Source of the DNA: an uncultured Eubacteriales bacterium
Lineage (GTDB): Bacteria > Bacillota > Clostridia > TANB77 > CAG-508
Assembly (NCBI GenBank): GCA_949840345.1
Contig: CATKWX010000013.1
Coordinates: 1 to 46,956, forward strand
Direction: 5' to 3'
Length of the DNA: 46,956 bases
Notes under the pieces: generated by a model
What the model saw: only the letters and a program-made list of their open reading frames with translations
What the model was told of the DNA's origin: nothing
Database searches by the model: none
Part shown: one piece after another, positions 16,658 through 25,243 of the stretch
Layout of the letters: the number at the start of each line of letters is the position of its first letter
How positions within the stretch are numbered: position 1 is the stretch's first letter
Made by a program: the position numbers and the translations under genes

Positions 16658-16939
16658 TTAGTCACAATCAAATATTGCTTTGCTCTCAATATATTCTCCA
16701 TAATTAATTTTCCATTTTTTATGTATTTCTGAATTATCAAATGCTTCTAAAGCTTCTCGAGAAAGTACCATTTCTATCATTAAATCATATCTATTATGCA
16801 TATTTACATTTGATGTATAAAATTCAACTCTATCAATTCCATTAATGTTTAAAGATTCCTTAAATAATTTTTTTATTGGCTCTACTAAATTATGTACCTC
16901 TACATTATCTTTAAATTTAACAATTATAAAATGCTTCAT
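16658..16939 (-). CDS. Dabb (stress-responsive alpha/beta barrel) domain protein
   Basis: 93 residues: MKHFIIVKFKDNV at the N-terminus, IDRVEFYTSNVNMHNRYDLM, then SREALEAFDNSEIHKKW. This is the Dabb ferredoxin-like fold of small dimeric proteins of unclear role. One arginine codon (in LSREAL) is CGA, evidence that CGA is sense. Spaced 8 bases from the PHP gene stop. Confidence 0.75.
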   Translation of the reverse strand: MKHFIIVKFKDNVEVHNLVEPIKKLFKESLNINGIDRVEFYTSNVNMHNRYDLMIEMVLSREALEAFDNSEIHKKWKINYGEYIESKAIFDCD

Positions 16940-16947
16940 AGTACCTC

Positions 16948-17745
16948 CTAAATTTTAATAAATTCTGGTTTCCTATTGTGATAAATTGCAACTTCCCTAA
17001 AATCTGCCTCTTTTAACATATTATATGCTATATCAAAGTCTTTGCCTAAGTCCTCTATTTTGTGTGCATCAGAGCCTATTGTGATTATTTTACCTCCAAG
17101 TTCCTTATATCTCTTTATTATATCTATGTTAGGATGTGGACTGCCTAATCCATATCTTATACCAGATGTATTTATTTCAATACCTTTATCTTTTTTAATT
17201 AAATTTATTAAAATCTCATCTAGTATTTCTCTAAATTCCTCATAATCTATTTTCTTTTCAGCGTAATTGCCATACCTAACTACATAATCAATATGTCCAT
17301 AAACATCAAATTCATTATCGTATAGTTTTATATTTTCTAATACTTCTTTAAAATATCTTAAGTAGGCTTCTTTCCTCGTGTAACCTTCAAAAAAACTTTT
17401 ATCCATAGCCATATCTTTTTTACAAGTAATATGTGAAGAACCTATTATAAAATCAAATGGATATTGTTTTACCATATTTTTTATTTGTTCAGTTGTATCT
17501 GGTTGAAGTCCTATCTCTATTCCAAAATTTGTCTTTACTTTTAAATCATCTTTATGAGTTAAATATTCATTTTGATAATAACTTACATCTAATGTTTTTA
17601 AATTTGTATTTAGTCCATCATAAATATCGTAATGTTCAGTAAAAGTTATTTCATCTATTCCCTTTTCTTTCGCAATTTTTAAGTATTCATCAATACTAGA
17701 AATTCCATCATGGCTTATTTTTGTATGTACATGACAATCTTTCAT
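16948..17745 (-). CDS. PHP-domain phosphatase (histidinol-phosphatase HisJ-like)
   Basis: 265 residues from the ATG at 17745 (TAGGAGG upstream). The PHP motifs are DCHVHTKISHDG (residues 3-14), TEHYD, IGSSHI, YGHIDYVVRYG and TIGSDAHK, the metal-binding His/Asp set of HisJ-type phosphatases. No his genes are nearby, so the substrate may be another phosphomonoester. It lies 10 bases after the methyltransferase gene. Confidence 0.85.
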   Translation of the reverse strand: MKDCHVHTKISHDGISSIDEYLKIAKEKGIDEITFTEHYDIYDGLNTNLKTLDVSYYQNEYLTHKDDLKVKTNFGIEIGLQPDTTEQIKNMVKQYPFDFIIGSSHITCKKDMAMDKSFFEGYTRKEAYLRYFKEVLENIKLYDNEFDVYGHIDYVVRYGNYAEKKIDYEEFREILDEILINLIKKDKGIEINTSGIRYGLGSPHPNIDIIKRYKELGGKIITIGSDAHKIEDLGKDFDIAYNMLKEADFREVAIYHNRKPEFIKI

Positions 17746-17755
17746 ACAGTACCTC

Positions 17756-18361
17756 CTATGACTTACGTATAATATAATTTCCCCATACAGTACCTTTTGT
17801 TCCTGGTCTTTTTGTACTTGGTAATGTTTCAAAATAGTCAATTAGTTCTGCATTTATATTTAATTTTTTTAACATTTTTTCAAATTCCTCTTTAGTCATA
17901 TAGTTATAATATTTTCCATCTTTAATCTCATATCCGCTTCCGTTTTTGAAAGAAGTATATATTATTCCATTTGGTTTTAACGCATTAATCATTTTAACAA
18001 TTATATTAGGCAACTCCTCTTTTTCTAAATGCAAAATTGATGAACATGCCCATATACCATCATATACGTCTTTGTCTTTTAAGTCTTCGAACAACATACA
18101 CTCTACATTTTGATTTATATAATCACTTGCTATCTTACACATTTGAATAGAGCCGTCTATAGCTTTAACTTTGTATCCATTTTCTATAAAAAACTTGCTA
18201 TCTCTACCTGAGCCACAACCAAAGTCTAATATATATGCTCCTTTTTCTATTCTACTTAAAAATTTATCATAATTTTCTTTAAGATTTCCTACTTTAGTTT
18301 GTTCAAAATATAATTTTGCGTTCTTGTTATAGTACTCTAAATTATCATATTCTTCTTTCAA
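17756..18361 (-). CDS. Class I SAM-dependent methyltransferase
   Basis: 201 residues. Motif I is ILDFGCGSGRDSKFF (about 44-58), motif II is KVKAIDGSI, and WACSSILHL resembles the post-motif region of small-molecule methyltransferases. The N-terminus YNKNAKLYFEQT is common in the Methyltransf_25 group. Acceptor unknown. In the operon between guanine deaminase and PHP genes. Confidence 0.85.
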   Translation of the reverse strand: MKEEYDNLEYYNKNAKLYFEQTKVGNLKENYDKFLSRIEKGAYILDFGCGSGRDSKFFIENGYKVKAIDGSIQMCKIASDYINQNVECMLFEDLKDKDVYDGIWACSSILHLEKEELPNIIVKMINALKPNGIIYTSFKNGSGYEIKDGKYYNYMTKEEFEKMLKKLNINAELIDYFETLPSTKRPGTKGTVWGNYIIRKS

Positions 18362-18381
18362 CTCATACCTCCTATTACAAT

Positions 18382-18861
18382 TTAATATATATTTTTTTCA
18401 TCTATTCTTTTAAAATTATTAAAAACTTTTAGGGCTTCTTCACTTTCAATATGATGTTTGTTTAAAATATTCTGATTTTCTCCATTTATGTATTCATATA
18501 TTACATCGTCTCTAAATCCAATATCATTAGCATCTTTTCTAGTATTTGCATAATATACATCTTTAATATTTGCCCAAATTATTGCAGATAGGCACATTGG
18601 ACATGGCTCTGTGCTTGTATATAATGTGCAATCTGATAAATCATTTGTATTTAATATTTTTGACGCTTGTCTAATTGCATTAATTTCAGCATGTGCAGTA
18701 GCATCATTGTTTTCAATTACTGTATTATGAGCTGAAGTTATTATTTTACCATCTCTTACTATTACTGCTCCGAAAGGACCTCCATTTTTATAACTATTTG
18801 CCATATTTACCTTTGATTCTTCTATTGCTAACTTCATTGCTTCTTTATCTATATCTTTCAT
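18382..18861 (-). CDS. guaD: Nucleoside deaminase, probably guanine deaminase
   Basis: 159 residues. Zinc site HAEINAI (His, Glu) and PCPMC (two Cys). The C-terminal part NTRKDANDIGFRDDVIYEYI and the GGPFGAVIVRDG N-terminus resemble Bacillus GuaD rather than tRNA adenosine deaminase TadA. It would convert guanine to xanthine. First gene of a seven-gene operon with gaps of 8-26 bases. Confidence 0.75.
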   Translation of the reverse strand: MKDIDKEAMKLAIEESKVNMANSYKNGGPFGAVIVRDGKIITSAHNTVIENNDATAHAEINAIRQASKILNTNDLSDCTLYTSTEPCPMCLSAIIWANIKDVYYANTRKDANDIGFRDDVIYEYINGENQNILNKHHIESEEALKVFNNFKRIDEKNIY

Positions 18862-18905
18862 TTTTTACCTCTCTTTTCAATTTATTTACATCATTATACT
18901 AGCAT

Positions 18906-18940
18906 AAAAACAAGCAATTATCAACTAATTGCTTGTTTTT
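18906..18940. terminator. Hairpin terminator after the EamA transporter gene
   Basis: AAAAACAAGCAATTA pairs with TAATTGCTTGTTTTT, 15 bp, bidirectional. Serves minus-strand transcription from the gene ending at 18948. Near copy of 14557-14592. Confidence 0.85.
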
Positions 18941-18947
18941 ATAAATC

Positions 18948-19868
18948 TCACTCTCCTGCTATTCCCAGTAAAACAATTCCAAGCATTACCAAGGCTATTA
19001 CGGCATATTGTTTTTTATTAAGAGCTTCTTTTAAGAATATTCGTGATAAAATAATTGATACTATACTATAAGCTGAAATCATAGATGCTGCAACTACACT
19101 ACTGCCACTAAGTGCATATACATAAGTAAATTGTCCTAGAGTTTCAAAAATTGCTGCTCCAACTCTGTCTTTTTGTTCTGTTATTATTATTTTTTCTTTT
19201 TTGATAAATTTAAGGAAAACGAAAATTAATATTGCACAAATTAAGAATGTCAATTCATAAGATGTATTTGCCACATTTTCTAAAGTTGCTTCTGTTACAT
19301 TTATTAGTGGAGTTTGCTCAAGGCTCTCTAAATAGTATGCATCAAAAAATGTTCCAAGTGCATCAATTATGCAGTAAAAAATAGGCATCATAAAAGCAAC
19401 AAATCCAATTTTATATTTTTTATTATTTAATTCTTCAAACCCTTTTTGTTTTGATTTTTCTAACATTCCTAGCAAGAATATTCCAACAAAAATGCATATA
19501 ACTGCTACTGCACTAATTGTATCTAAAGTCTGATGTAAAAATATTAAGCAAAGTAAACAGGTAACTGCTCCGGAGGAATTTTGTATTGGTGAAGATATTG
19601 ATAATTCTAAATATCTTAATCCAAAATATCCTATTGTCATTGATAATATGTACATTAAAGAAACTGGTAAATAAATCAATATATTAGTAAAATCATAGTT
19701 CATATCTGTAAAAATTAACATACATATAGCGTGAATTCCCATAACTATACCAACCATCATAGATGTTTTTAAATGACTATATTTATCCTTTTCATTCGCC
19801 CCTTTTTTATAAAATAAATCCGCTACTCCCCAACTTAACAAAGTTACTAATGCAAAAACAAACCACAT
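18948..19868 (-). CDS. EamA/DMT-superfamily transporter
   Basis: 306 residues with about ten hydrophobic segments, organised as two EamA halves. FALVTLLSWGVADLFYKKGA starts the first half and the second ends with SVVAASMISAYSIVSIILSR then FLKEALNKKQYAVIALVMLG, the usual EamA closing. Drug/metabolite transporter; substrate unknown. RBS AGGAGG. Confidence 0.85.
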   Translation of the reverse strand: MWFVFALVTLLSWGVADLFYKKGANEKDKYSHLKTSMMVGIVMGIHAICMLIFTDMNYDFTNILIYLPVSLMYILSMTIGYFGLRYLELSISSPIQNSSGAVTCLLCLIFLHQTLDTISAVAVICIFVGIFLLGMLEKSKQKGFEELNNKKYKIGFVAFMMPIFYCIIDALGTFFDAYYLESLEQTPLINVTEATLENVANTSYELTFLICAILIFVFLKFIKKEKIIITEQKDRVGAAIFETLGQFTYVYALSGSSVVAASMISAYSIVSIILSRIFLKEALNKKQYAVIALVMLGIVLLGIAGE

Positions 19869-19940
19869 TGTTCATATCCTCCTAAATTAAAACTAATTTC
19901 GTCAAAATAATATCATTAAATGTATAATTGTGCAAGATAA

Positions 19941-19980
19941 AAAAATGTAGGGACGACCAATGCAAAGCCCCTACATTTTT
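19941..19980. repeat. Palindromic CCCCTACA repeat doubling as terminator
   Basis: AAAAATGTAGGG pairs with CCCTACATTTTT; the interior GACGACCAATGC.. is the variable part of the repeat family. On minus the hairpin is followed by seven T residues, so it terminates the 19971-21135 operon. The stop codon of the gene ending at 19971 (TAG) lies inside the right arm. Confidence 0.75.
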
Positions 19981-20222
19981 TTAAAGGGATGTTTTAATTT
20001 ATTTTTTATTTCTGAACTAATTATATTCATTGCTGTTTCATATATTTTATTTGCTTCTTCTTCATTTATATTTAATTTATTTTTAAAGTCATTTATCATT
20101 TTTTCTTTATTCTTTTTTCCAATTAAAAATGTATCTTCTATAATATTGTTAATTTGTAAACACATACCTTCGTTATATCCAGTTTTATTTGATAATTCTT
20201 TTATAAACTCAGTTTTATTCAT
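19971..20222 (-). CDS. Small HU-like N-terminus protein of unknown function
   Basis: 83 residues from the ATG at 20222. MNKTEFIKELSNKTGYNEGM resembles the start of HU-type proteins, but the rest (helical, Lys/Glu-rich, EEANKIYETAMNIISSEIK) lacks the HU DNA-binding arm. It overlaps the XRE regulator gene end by eight bases (translational coupling), so a joint role is likely. The stop codon is inside a palindromic repeat. Confidence 0.55.
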   Translation of the reverse strand: MNKTEFIKELSNKTGYNEGMCLQINNIIEDTFLIGKKNKEKMINDFKNKLNINEEEANKIYETAMNIISSEIKNKLKHPFKKM

Positions 20223-21135
20223 TCTCATCACCATACATCTTTCCTTTAGAGTCTAATTGTATTTCGTATCCATATTCAAATATATAGGATAAACTATATA
20301 GTATTATAATGTATAATAAATCCATTAGTCCAAAACCTATATTTAAATCTATTTTCATTATCAATTCCGCTATAACACCACATATATCTGGTAATAGTGT
20401 TACTCCAATTAATAAATAAGACATCATTTTAATATGTTTTACATTGTCTATTGTAAATGGTGTATCTCCATTGCGTATATTAACAAATAACTCTTCTAAA
20501 TGCCTAAATGTTAAATATAAAAGTATTAACGTCGCTACTAAACATGCAAAAGCAACTTCTGTAAATATTGTTATTTTTGTTAATTCATTATTTTCTATTG
20601 CATTAATAATTTCATTTACTACTTTTAAATCTTCACTTTTAGTTATAATTTCTTCTCTATTACCTTGTTTTAAGATTATTTTTGTATCTTCTCTTTGGTA
20701 TTCAACTACTTCATTAAATATAGTTGCTTTGTTTCCATCTACTTTAATATTACTTGTAATTATAGGTAGTGCAATCATTGTTACCAAAACTGCAATGCTA
20801 CTCGCAATAGTCAGTATTTTTCCAATTCTTGCAACAATGTAAATTATTTTGCTTAACACTTTCATCCTTTTTTGTTTTTCTTTTTTTAATTTAACTACAC
20901 TCATTTTCACTTCTTCATCTAATGAATCAATATCGGTTAAGTCTTCGTGTACTAAATCGTTTATTTTGCAATTAAAGATATTACATAATATAAGAATATT
21001 GTCCATTTCTGGATAGCTTTCTCCATTTTCCCATTTTGATACGCTTTGTCTTGATACTCCTACTTTTTCAGCTAATACATCTTGTGTCATTTTTGATTTT
21101 TTTCTTAAATTATATAAATTCTCCCCAAACTTCAT
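20215..21135 (-). CDS. XRE-family HTH regulator with DUF2975-like membrane domain
   Basis: 306 residues from the ATG at 21135, with AAGGAGG upstream. The N-terminal HTH is residues 1-60 (LRKKSKMTQDVLAEKVGVSR, QSVSKWENGESYPEMDN). Two hydrophobic segments near 105-125 and 195-215, then two more C-terminal helices, form a membrane region with a DUF2975-like pattern (VRNGDTPFT.. equivalent NIRNGDTPFTIDNVKHIK). A membrane-tethered regulator with an unknown signal. Confidence 0.8.
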   Translation of the reverse strand: MKFGENLYNLRKKSKMTQDVLAEKVGVSRQSVSKWENGESYPEMDNILILCNIFNCKINDLVHEDLTDIDSLDEEVKMSVVKLKKEKQKRMKVLSKIIYIVARIGKILTIASSIAVLVTMIALPIITSNIKVDGNKATIFNEVVEYQREDTKIILKQGNREEIITKSEDLKVVNEIINAIENNELTKITIFTEVAFACLVATLILLYLTFRHLEELFVNIRNGDTPFTIDNVKHIKMMSYLLIGVTLLPDICGVIAELIMKIDLNIGFGLMDLLYIIILYSLSYIFEYGYEIQLDSKGKMYGDENE

Positions 21136-21191
21136 TAGATGTTCCTCCTTCAAGTGTTATTTTAGTATAATTTTTATATTTAATCTATCAA

Positions 21192-21233
21192 TTTTAGGTT
21201 GCATTTTATCTTTTAAAAAAATGCAACCTAAAA
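21192..21233 (-). terminator. Terminator of glycosyltransferase gene
   Basis: TTTTAGGTTGCATTTT pairs with AAAATGCAACCTAAAA, 16 bp, immediately after the stop at 21235. Confidence 0.85.
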
Positions 21234-21234
21234 T

Positions 21235-21930
21235 TTACAATGTTTTACTTATTATACTATCTGCCTCTTCTTGTGTCAAATAGCCATATTTAATCATTTT
21301 CTTCATTACTTGTTTTTGTCTTTGTTTTGCAAGTTCGGGATTCTTTGTAGGAGCATATATTGATGGAGCGTTTGGTATCCCTGCAAGTAAAATGCATTCA
21401 TAATCTGTCATTTCGCTAGGTTCTTTATTAAAATATCCTCTACACGCTTCTTTTAGTGTATAATACCCATCTCCAAAATAACTTGTATTTATGTATAACT
21501 CTAATATTTCTTCCTTTTTATAATTTTTCTCTATTTTTGATGCCATAAACACCTCAGCTATTTTACGTATAAATTTCTTTTCTTGTGTAAAATATATGTT
21601 TTTGGCAACTTGTTGTGTTATCGTACTTCCACCTTCAATAAAATCCATTGCTTTTATGTCATTTATTAGTGCTCTATTTACTGCAATTATGTCAAGACCC
21701 TTATGCTTATAAAATCTATGATCTTCTATTGATATTACTGCATTTATATACATCTGTGGCACTTCTTCTATTTTAGTGTAGTTTTCTTTTTCTCTTATAC
21801 TTCTTATCTTTTCTTCTAAAGGCATCTGTTTTAATGCCTCTTTATACATATTATAACCATTTCCTATAAATAATGCTCCTATGATCATTATAACTAATAC
21901 TACTAAAATTACTTTTTTTAATATTTTCAT
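21235..21930 (-). CDS. Monofunctional peptidoglycan glycosyltransferase (GT51)
   Basis: 231 residues from the ATG at 21930 (GAAGGTGAT upstream). N-terminal membrane anchor (about 5-27), then GT51 motifs: AVISIEDHRFYKHKGLD with the catalytic Glu, GGSTITQQVAKN, RKIAEVFMASKIEKNYKKEE and ILELYINTSYFGDGYYTLKE. No transpeptidase domain, as for MtgA/SgtB-type enzymes that polymerise lipid II outside the membrane. Confidence 0.9.
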   Translation of the reverse strand: MKILKKVILVVLVIMIIGALFIGNGYNMYKEALKQMPLEEKIRSIREKENYTKIEEVPQMYINAVISIEDHRFYKHKGLDIIAVNRALINDIKAMDFIEGGSTITQQVAKNIYFTQEKKFIRKIAEVFMASKIEKNYKKEEILELYINTSYFGDGYYTLKEACRGYFNKEPSEMTDYECILLAGIPNAPSIYAPTKNPELAKQRQKQVMKKMIKYGYLTQEEADSIISKTL

Positions 21931-21978
21931 TTCTATCACCTTCGTGAATATAAATTGGAGATAGTTCATTGAATGAAC

Positions 21979-22002
21979 GGGCGATTAAAATCGCCCCTAC
22001 AA
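21979..22002. repeat. Palindromic CCCCTACA repeat
   Basis: GGGCGAT pairs with ATCGCCC around TAAA, followed by CTACAAAA. Lies upstream of the glycosyltransferase gene and downstream of the BceB-like permease. Confidence 0.65.
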
Positions 22003-22051
22003 AATATATTATAAAATTTTAAAATGACAATTATGTGACAGTTCAAAAATT

Positions 22052-24145
22052 TTATTTTTCAAAATCCTCCTTAATAATTTGTTTGCTGCCTAAATACGTA
22101 GCCAAGAAATAAGCTCCATATATTACTCCAATTACAACAACTGTTGCAATAATTGATGGTATTAGTTCATTTTTACTAGCTAATCCAGACATAACTTCAA
22201 TTGCAAATTGTATTCCGAATATAGAGTGAATAATTGCAAGTATTAACGGCAATGCAAAGAATATTCCAATTTGTCTGAATAATGCTCTATTTATCATTTT
22301 TTCATCACAACCAATTTTCCTTAAAATTAAATATCTTTGTTTATTATCTGAACTTTCTGTTAATTGCTTCAATGCCAAAATTGCAGAACTTGCAATTAGG
22401 AATATGATTCCTAAATAAATTGCTATAAATGTTACTATTGTAGCTAATCCTATACTTGCCTCCATAATGCTTATTTTCGTTGAGCCATCTAATTCTAGTC
22501 CTTTATTATTCAAATTTTGTACAAAATTAGATTCATCTGTAAGTAAATTTTCTATTTTTTCTTTGTCTTCATCTGTTGTAGCATTATAATTTGCTACTAA
22601 TAACTTTCGTTCTTTGTCTTCTTCTTTTAATGGACAATCATCTGGAACTAATATAATTCCTGTATTTATATGACTTCCTGACATTAAAACATATCCATCC
22701 TTACACTCGTTATATTTAGATTTATACTCAATTCCAGCTATTGTTAATTTGTTTGTTCCATCAATTAGAACTTCGTTTCTTAAATTTTCCATACTATTAA
22801 AATTGCAAAGTACTATATATTCATCTGAATTCAATTCATATTCTTGTATTCCATACAATTTTGCTACTTTATTATAGTCTGAGATTTTTATTATTTCCTC
22901 TTTCGTATCATATTGAAGCATTGGATATCTTGACCTTATATCATCTATTTTATCTCCAAAAAAGACATGCCAATTTAAATTATTTGTTGTATATATTGGA
23001 ATTTCTATAACATCTTTTAAATTACTCATATCAAATCCATTGTTTTCCATAGTTTCAATTATTGATATTTTTGAATCCTCTCTTTGCTCTTCTGTTGATT
23101 TTACTTCTCTTCCATATTTTTTGTAAGTTTCTTGTAAATTTGCAGTCTTAGTTAAATTCAAATCTACTGGTGTCATTTCTATTAAATTTCTTTCCATTGA
23201 ATTTCTTAACGCTAAAGAAGATGAAAGAATAGTAATTGTCATAAATAACATTAAGCAGATAACACTCATACTTGCAACCATTGTATTTATTTTATTATTT
23301 ATTTGCCTTAATACAAACATATTTGTATCTTTTAAATATGTTTTTCTACGCATTTGTACTACTTGTAGAATGAAGCCTGATAAAGACCAAAAAACTAATA
23401 CTGTTCCTGTTATTCCCATTAAAATTGGTGGTAACATCTTCTCTGCTGTGTCCATTGAATGCATATCTGCTGTTACTTTCCAATAAGCATATCCTAAAAT
23501 ACTTACACCAATTATAAATACCAAAATAGAGATAAATGGATTTTTTATTTTTACTTTTTCATTTTTCTTTGTTGCATTTAATAAGTTTATTAGTTTGTAT
23601 CTTGAAACTGTTAATGTGTTAAAGAACATTACAGCAATATACATTACAGCAAAATATATACAAGTTTTTATACAAGCATCTTTAGAAAATACAAATGTAA
23701 ATCCTGTCATATCTGCTTTAAACATCTTTGCTACTAATATAGACATAAATTGTGAGGCAAATACTCCTAATACAATTCCAACTGCAAGTGATATAATACC
23801 TATAAATATAGTTTCTAATAGTATAATTTTAGATATTTGCTTTTTTCCCATACCAAGCGTAATATATATTCCAAATTCTTTTTTTCTTCTATTAACTAAA
23901 AAGTTATTTGCATATACAATGAGCAAGCCTAGCACAACTGCTACGAAAACAGACACATAACTTAGAATACCTACCATCAATTTTATAATATCTCTTTGTG
24001 AGGCTGATACCTGCATCATAGCTTGTTGAGAATCTAAAGAATTGAACATATAAAAAATTGCTACACCTAATACTAATGTTAAAAAATATATTGCGTAATC
24101 TTTTATACTTTTTTTCATATTCTTAAAAGATAACCTAAATAACAT
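22052..24145 (-). CDS. BceB-like ABC transporter permease (FtsX domains)
   Basis: 697 residues. The N-terminal helix is followed by three FtsX-type helices (about 55-180), two pairs of helices (about 205-305), a large extracellular domain of about 200 residues (about 320-540), then three more helices. RRKKEFGIYITLGMGKKQIS and KQRYLILRKIGCDEKMI are the typical coupling segments. BceB-type permeases sense and remove cell-wall-active peptides such as bacitracin and signal to the BceS kinase. The start overlaps the end of the ATPase gene by 11 bases. Confidence 0.9.
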   Translation of the reverse strand: MLFRLSFKNMKKSIKDYAIYFLTLVLGVAIFYMFNSLDSQQAMMQVSASQRDIIKLMVGILSYVSVFVAVVLGLLIVYANNFLVNRRKKEFGIYITLGMGKKQISKIILLETIFIGIISLAVGIVLGVFASQFMSILVAKMFKADMTGFTFVFSKDACIKTCIYFAVMYIAVMFFNTLTVSRYKLINLLNATKKNEKVKIKNPFISILVFIIGVSILGYAYWKVTADMHSMDTAEKMLPPILMGITGTVLVFWSLSGFILQVVQMRRKTYLKDTNMFVLRQINNKINTMVASMSVICLMLFMTITILSSSLALRNSMERNLIEMTPVDLNLTKTANLQETYKKYGREVKSTEEQREDSKISIIETMENNGFDMSNLKDVIEIPIYTTNNLNWHVFFGDKIDDIRSRYPMLQYDTKEEIIKISDYNKVAKLYGIQEYELNSDEYIVLCNFNSMENLRNEVLIDGTNKLTIAGIEYKSKYNECKDGYVLMSGSHINTGIILVPDDCPLKEEDKERKLLVANYNATTDEDKEKIENLLTDESNFVQNLNNKGLELDGSTKISIMEASIGLATIVTFIAIYLGIIFLIASSAILALKQLTESSDNKQRYLILRKIGCDEKMINRALFRQIGIFFALPLILAIIHSIFGIQFAIEVMSGLASKNELIPSIIATVVVIGVIYGAYFLATYLGSKQIIKEDFEK

Positions 24146-24902
24146 CGTTTAAGTCACCTCCAAGAAGTGTTTGCACTTCAATTATTTTTTCAAAGAATTG
24201 CTTTCTTGTATCATTTCCCTTTGTTAATTCACTAAAAATTTTTCCGTCCTTTATAAATAAAATTCTATTTGCATAAGAAGCTGTAAAAGCATCATGTGTA
24301 ACCATTAAAATAGTAGCATTTAATTTCTTATTCAAATATTCGAAGTTTTCTAATAACTGTCTTGCAGATTTTGAGTCTAGTGCCCCTGTTGGCTCATCTG
24401 CAAGTACAAGTTTAGGGTCTGTAATTATTGCCCTTGCTGATGCAATTCTTTGCTTTTGTCCACCAGATACTTGATAAGGATATTTTTTTAGAATCTCTTT
24501 AATACCTAGCTTCTCAGCAATTTCCCCCACTCTTTTGTCAATTTCTTTTGCATTTACTCTTTGAATAGTTAAAGCTAAAGCAATGTTTTCGTAAGCAGTT
24601 AAGGTATCTAATAAATTAAAATCTTGGAATATAAAACCTAGCTCTTCTCTTCTGAATTTATTTAACTTATTTCCCCTTAATTTTGTTATGTCCTCTCCAT
24701 TAACAATAATATGTCCTGCAGTAACTCTATCTATTGTCGAAATAGTGTTTAAAAGTGTAGTTTTACCACTACCACTTGCTCCCATAATTCCAACAAATTC
24801 TCCTTTTTCTACCTCAAAGCTAATGTTATCTATTGCTTTTGTTAGGTTTGACTTATTTCCATAGTACTTTTCTATGTTTTTTACCTCTAAAATCTTCTCC
24901 AT
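24135..24902 (-). CDS. BceA-like ABC transporter ATPase
   Basis: 255 residues from the ATG at 24902 (GGAAGGTTGG upstream). Walker A GASGSGKTTLLN, Q-loop FQDFNLLD, signature VSGGQKQR, Walker B LVLADEPTGALD and H-loop VTHD are all intact. Pairs with the adjacent FtsX permease in a BceAB-type peptide-resistance exporter. A type I toxin-antitoxin remnant and a hairpin separate it from the kinase gene. Confidence 0.95.
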   Translation of the reverse strand: MEKILEVKNIEKYYGNKSNLTKAIDNISFEVEKGEFVGIMGASGSGKTTLLNTISTIDRVTAGHIIVNGEDITKLRGNKLNKFRREELGFIFQDFNLLDTLTAYENIALALTIQRVNAKEIDKRVGEIAEKLGIKEILKKYPYQVSGGQKQRIASARAIITDPKLVLADEPTGALDSKSARQLLENFEYLNKKLNATILMVTHDAFTASYANRILFIKDGKIFSELTKGNDTRKQFFEKIIEVQTLLGGDLNDVI

Positions 24903-24977
24903 AATTACCAACCTTCCTTTTTACTTTAACTATATTATAATCAAAAACTTAAATAGTTACTATCGATTTACATTACA

Positions 24978-25003
24978 AAAACCTTACATTTCTGTAAGGT
25001 TTT
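24978..25003. terminator. Hairpin terminator, CCTTACATTTCTGTAAGG
   Basis: AAAACCTTACA pairs with TGTAAGGTTTT. An identical 26-base hairpin lies at 27270-27296, so the regulator/kinase genes are bracketed by direct copies. Confidence 0.75.
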
Positions 25004-25039
25004 AAATTAGGATTTTGTCAAAATGACTCACGTAAAACA

Positions 25040-25099
25040 GCTATCATAGCAATTGCCTTAATTATAGCATTAGCAGTAATTTTGAGCAAAAGCAAATAA
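25040..25099 (+). pseudogene. Decayed toxin of type I module 3 (5'-truncated)
   Basis: Encodes only the last 19 codons, A-IIAIALIIALAVILSKSK, nearly identical in sequence to the end of the module 2 toxin (from about 14777). The promoter, leader and start are missing; similarity begins abruptly near 25040. The antisense half is intact. Confidence 0.8.
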
Positions 25100-25104
25100 A
25101 CCAA

Positions 25105-25196
25105 TAGAAAAAACGCATCTGTAATTTGACCATTTAGATGCGTTTATAAAAACCATTTAAAATAGGCAAACCACGTTTGTGGTTTCTCCATTTCCT
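25105..25196 (-). ncRNA. Orphan antisense RNA of module 3
   Basis: Driven by the promoter at 25203-25231 and ended by the hairpin AAAACGCATCT/AGATGCGTTT (25108-25146). The 5' part TAGGAAATGGAGAAACCACA plus AACGTGGTTTGCC matches the module 2 antisense. With no toxin of its own it could only act on module 2 mRNA. Confidence 0.6.
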
Positions 25197-25202
25197 ATTT
25201 AT

Positions 25203-25231
25203 ATTATACATTTTTACATTTAATTTGTCAA
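25203..25231 (-). promoter_or_regulatory. Promoter of orphan antisense RNA, module 3
   Basis: Minus-strand TTGACA (25226-25231) and TATAAT (25203-25208), 17-base spacing, perfect consensus. It starts 13 bases after the stop of the kinase gene. Confidence 0.8.
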
Positions 25232-25243
25232 ATAGTTTTTTTA